Below are positions 6,530 through 6,966 of a stretch of 6,966 nucleotides of DNA, in pieces. The stretch is taken from NCBI GenBank assembly GCA_007123985.1, contig SLGA01000290.1, forward strand, positions 1-6,966, given 5' to 3'. The notes below the pieces were generated by a model. The model did no database searches and was not told where the DNA came from. It was given only the letters and a program-made list of their open reading frames with translations. The position numbers and the translations under genes were made by a program. The DNA is from Balneolaceae bacterium. Its GTDB lineage: Bacteria > Bacteroidota > Rhodothermia > Balneolales > Balneolaceae. The number at the start of each line of letters is the position of its first letter. The first letter of the stretch is position 1.

Positions 6530-6535
6530 CTCCTT
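6530..6535 (-). promoter_or_regulatory. Strong Shine-Dalgarno that fixes the TTG start of the oxidoreductase
   Basis: The minus strand reads AAGGAG with a six-base spacer (TTTGTT) to TTG at 6523. It is the strongest ribosome site in the window and is paired with a weak initiation codon. Confidence 0.7.
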
Positions 6536-6563
6536 TTTTGGATTATCTATGGGTTTGAACTTG

Positions 6564-6966
6564 TTAGATCTCTCCTTTTAAAATTTTCATGGCTCGTTCA
6601 GGAGTGGCTTTGTCGTGCACTATCGCCATCAGCGCCTTGGTCATTGCCGGTGGATTTTCATGCTGAATGATATTCCGTCCATAGACAATTCCTCTTGAAC
6701 CCTTGTTCATAAGATCATAGGTACGCTTTAGAATTTCATCATCAGGTGCACGCCCGCCCCCTCTTGGCAGAACAGGCCGGCCGGCCACTTCAATTATTCT
6801 ATGATACTCTTTCACATTATCGCACGGATCTGCTTTGATAATATCTGCTCCAAGCTCCTTAGCCTGGCGTACAAGCGGCAATATTTTGTTGATGTCTCCA
6901 TCAACCATGTAACCGCCACGTACATCATTTGCCTGCATCACCAGGGGTTCAACCATTAACGGCATG
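6564..6966 (-). CDS. Class I DeoC/FbaB-type aldolase, 5' end outside window
   Basis: Only the C-terminal 133 or so residues are visible. The reading frame is open to the window edge, and the Met codon at 6965-6963 is most likely internal (PLMVEPLVM is a core strand of the barrel), since family members run to about 250-300 residues. Visible parts are ADIIKADPCD with Lys44 of the visible part as the likely Schiff-base lysine, PVLPRGGGR as a phosphate-site loop, and GIVYGRNIIQHENP, the typical late phosphate-binding segment of the archaeal-type FBP aldolase/LsrF/DeoC group. Such enzymes cleave or form ketose phosphates through a lysine imine, without metal. The TAA stop is 40 nt before the oxidoreductase start, consistent with cotranscription. 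LsrF-like thiolase activity is an alternative; the missing N-terminal half prevents a finer call. Confidence 0.88.
   Translation of the reverse strand, partial: MPLMVEPLVMQANDVRGGYMVDGDINKILPLVRQAKELGADIIKADPCDNVKEYHRIIEVAGRPVLPRGGGRAPDDEILKRTYDLMNKGSRGIVYGRNIIQHENPPAMTKALMAIVHDKATPERAMKILKGEI

Noticed and set aside
6775..6786. GGCCGGCCGGCC palindrome
   Set aside because: Lies within coding sequence for Ala-Gly-Arg-Pro of the class I aldolase and is explained by codon choice.

Overview
All supported genes lie on the minus strand and read right to left as one tight cluster of six sugar-metabolism genes, probably the distal part of an operon whose promoter lies beyond position 6966. In transcription order they are: a class I (DeoC/FbaB-type) aldolase cut by the window edge, a Gfo/Idh/MocA oxidoreductase, an L-fucose/L-arabinose isomerase-fold protein, an aldose 1-epimerase-like mutarotase, a class II (zinc) ketose-bisphosphate-type aldolase, and an FGGY sugar kinase. 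Gaps are 40, 39, 92, 13 and 25 nt, with no strong intrinsic terminator between genes.

The set resembles the fucose, rhamnose and arabinose logic: mutarotation, aldose-ketose isomerisation, phosphorylation, then retro-aldol cleavage to trioses. However, the aldolase is of the fructose-/tagatose-bisphosphate type rather than FucA/RhaD, a second unrelated aldolase is present, and a dehydrogenase is added. The substrate cannot be read from sequence. The isomerase-fold protein appears to lack two of the three canonical metal ligands of its family (Leu and Tyr where Glu and His are expected), so it may not be an ordinary isomerase. This is the most interesting point in the window.

Region by region: 6966-6564 partial class I aldolase; 6523-5360 oxidoreductase with a TTG start behind a strong AAGGAG; 5320-3938 isomerase-like protein; 3937-3846 the longest internal gap, with a mini-ORF inside an inverted repeat; 3845-2985 epimerase; 2971-1964 class II aldolase, whose stop codon lies in a perfect 9-bp hairpin; 1938-424 FGGY kinase. 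Positions 423-27 are AT-rich and non-coding, with small palindromes and no convincing terminator. At 26-1 a new minus-strand gene may begin behind a good ribosome-binding site.

The organism is a bacterium of moderate GC. Protein style, frequent weak Shine-Dalgarno sites and this gene mix fit the Bacteroidota/Balneolota/Rhodothermota group, but this is only an impression. No tRNA, rRNA, CRISPR, IS element or phage gene is visible. Family assignments and residue comparisons were made from memory, without a database search.
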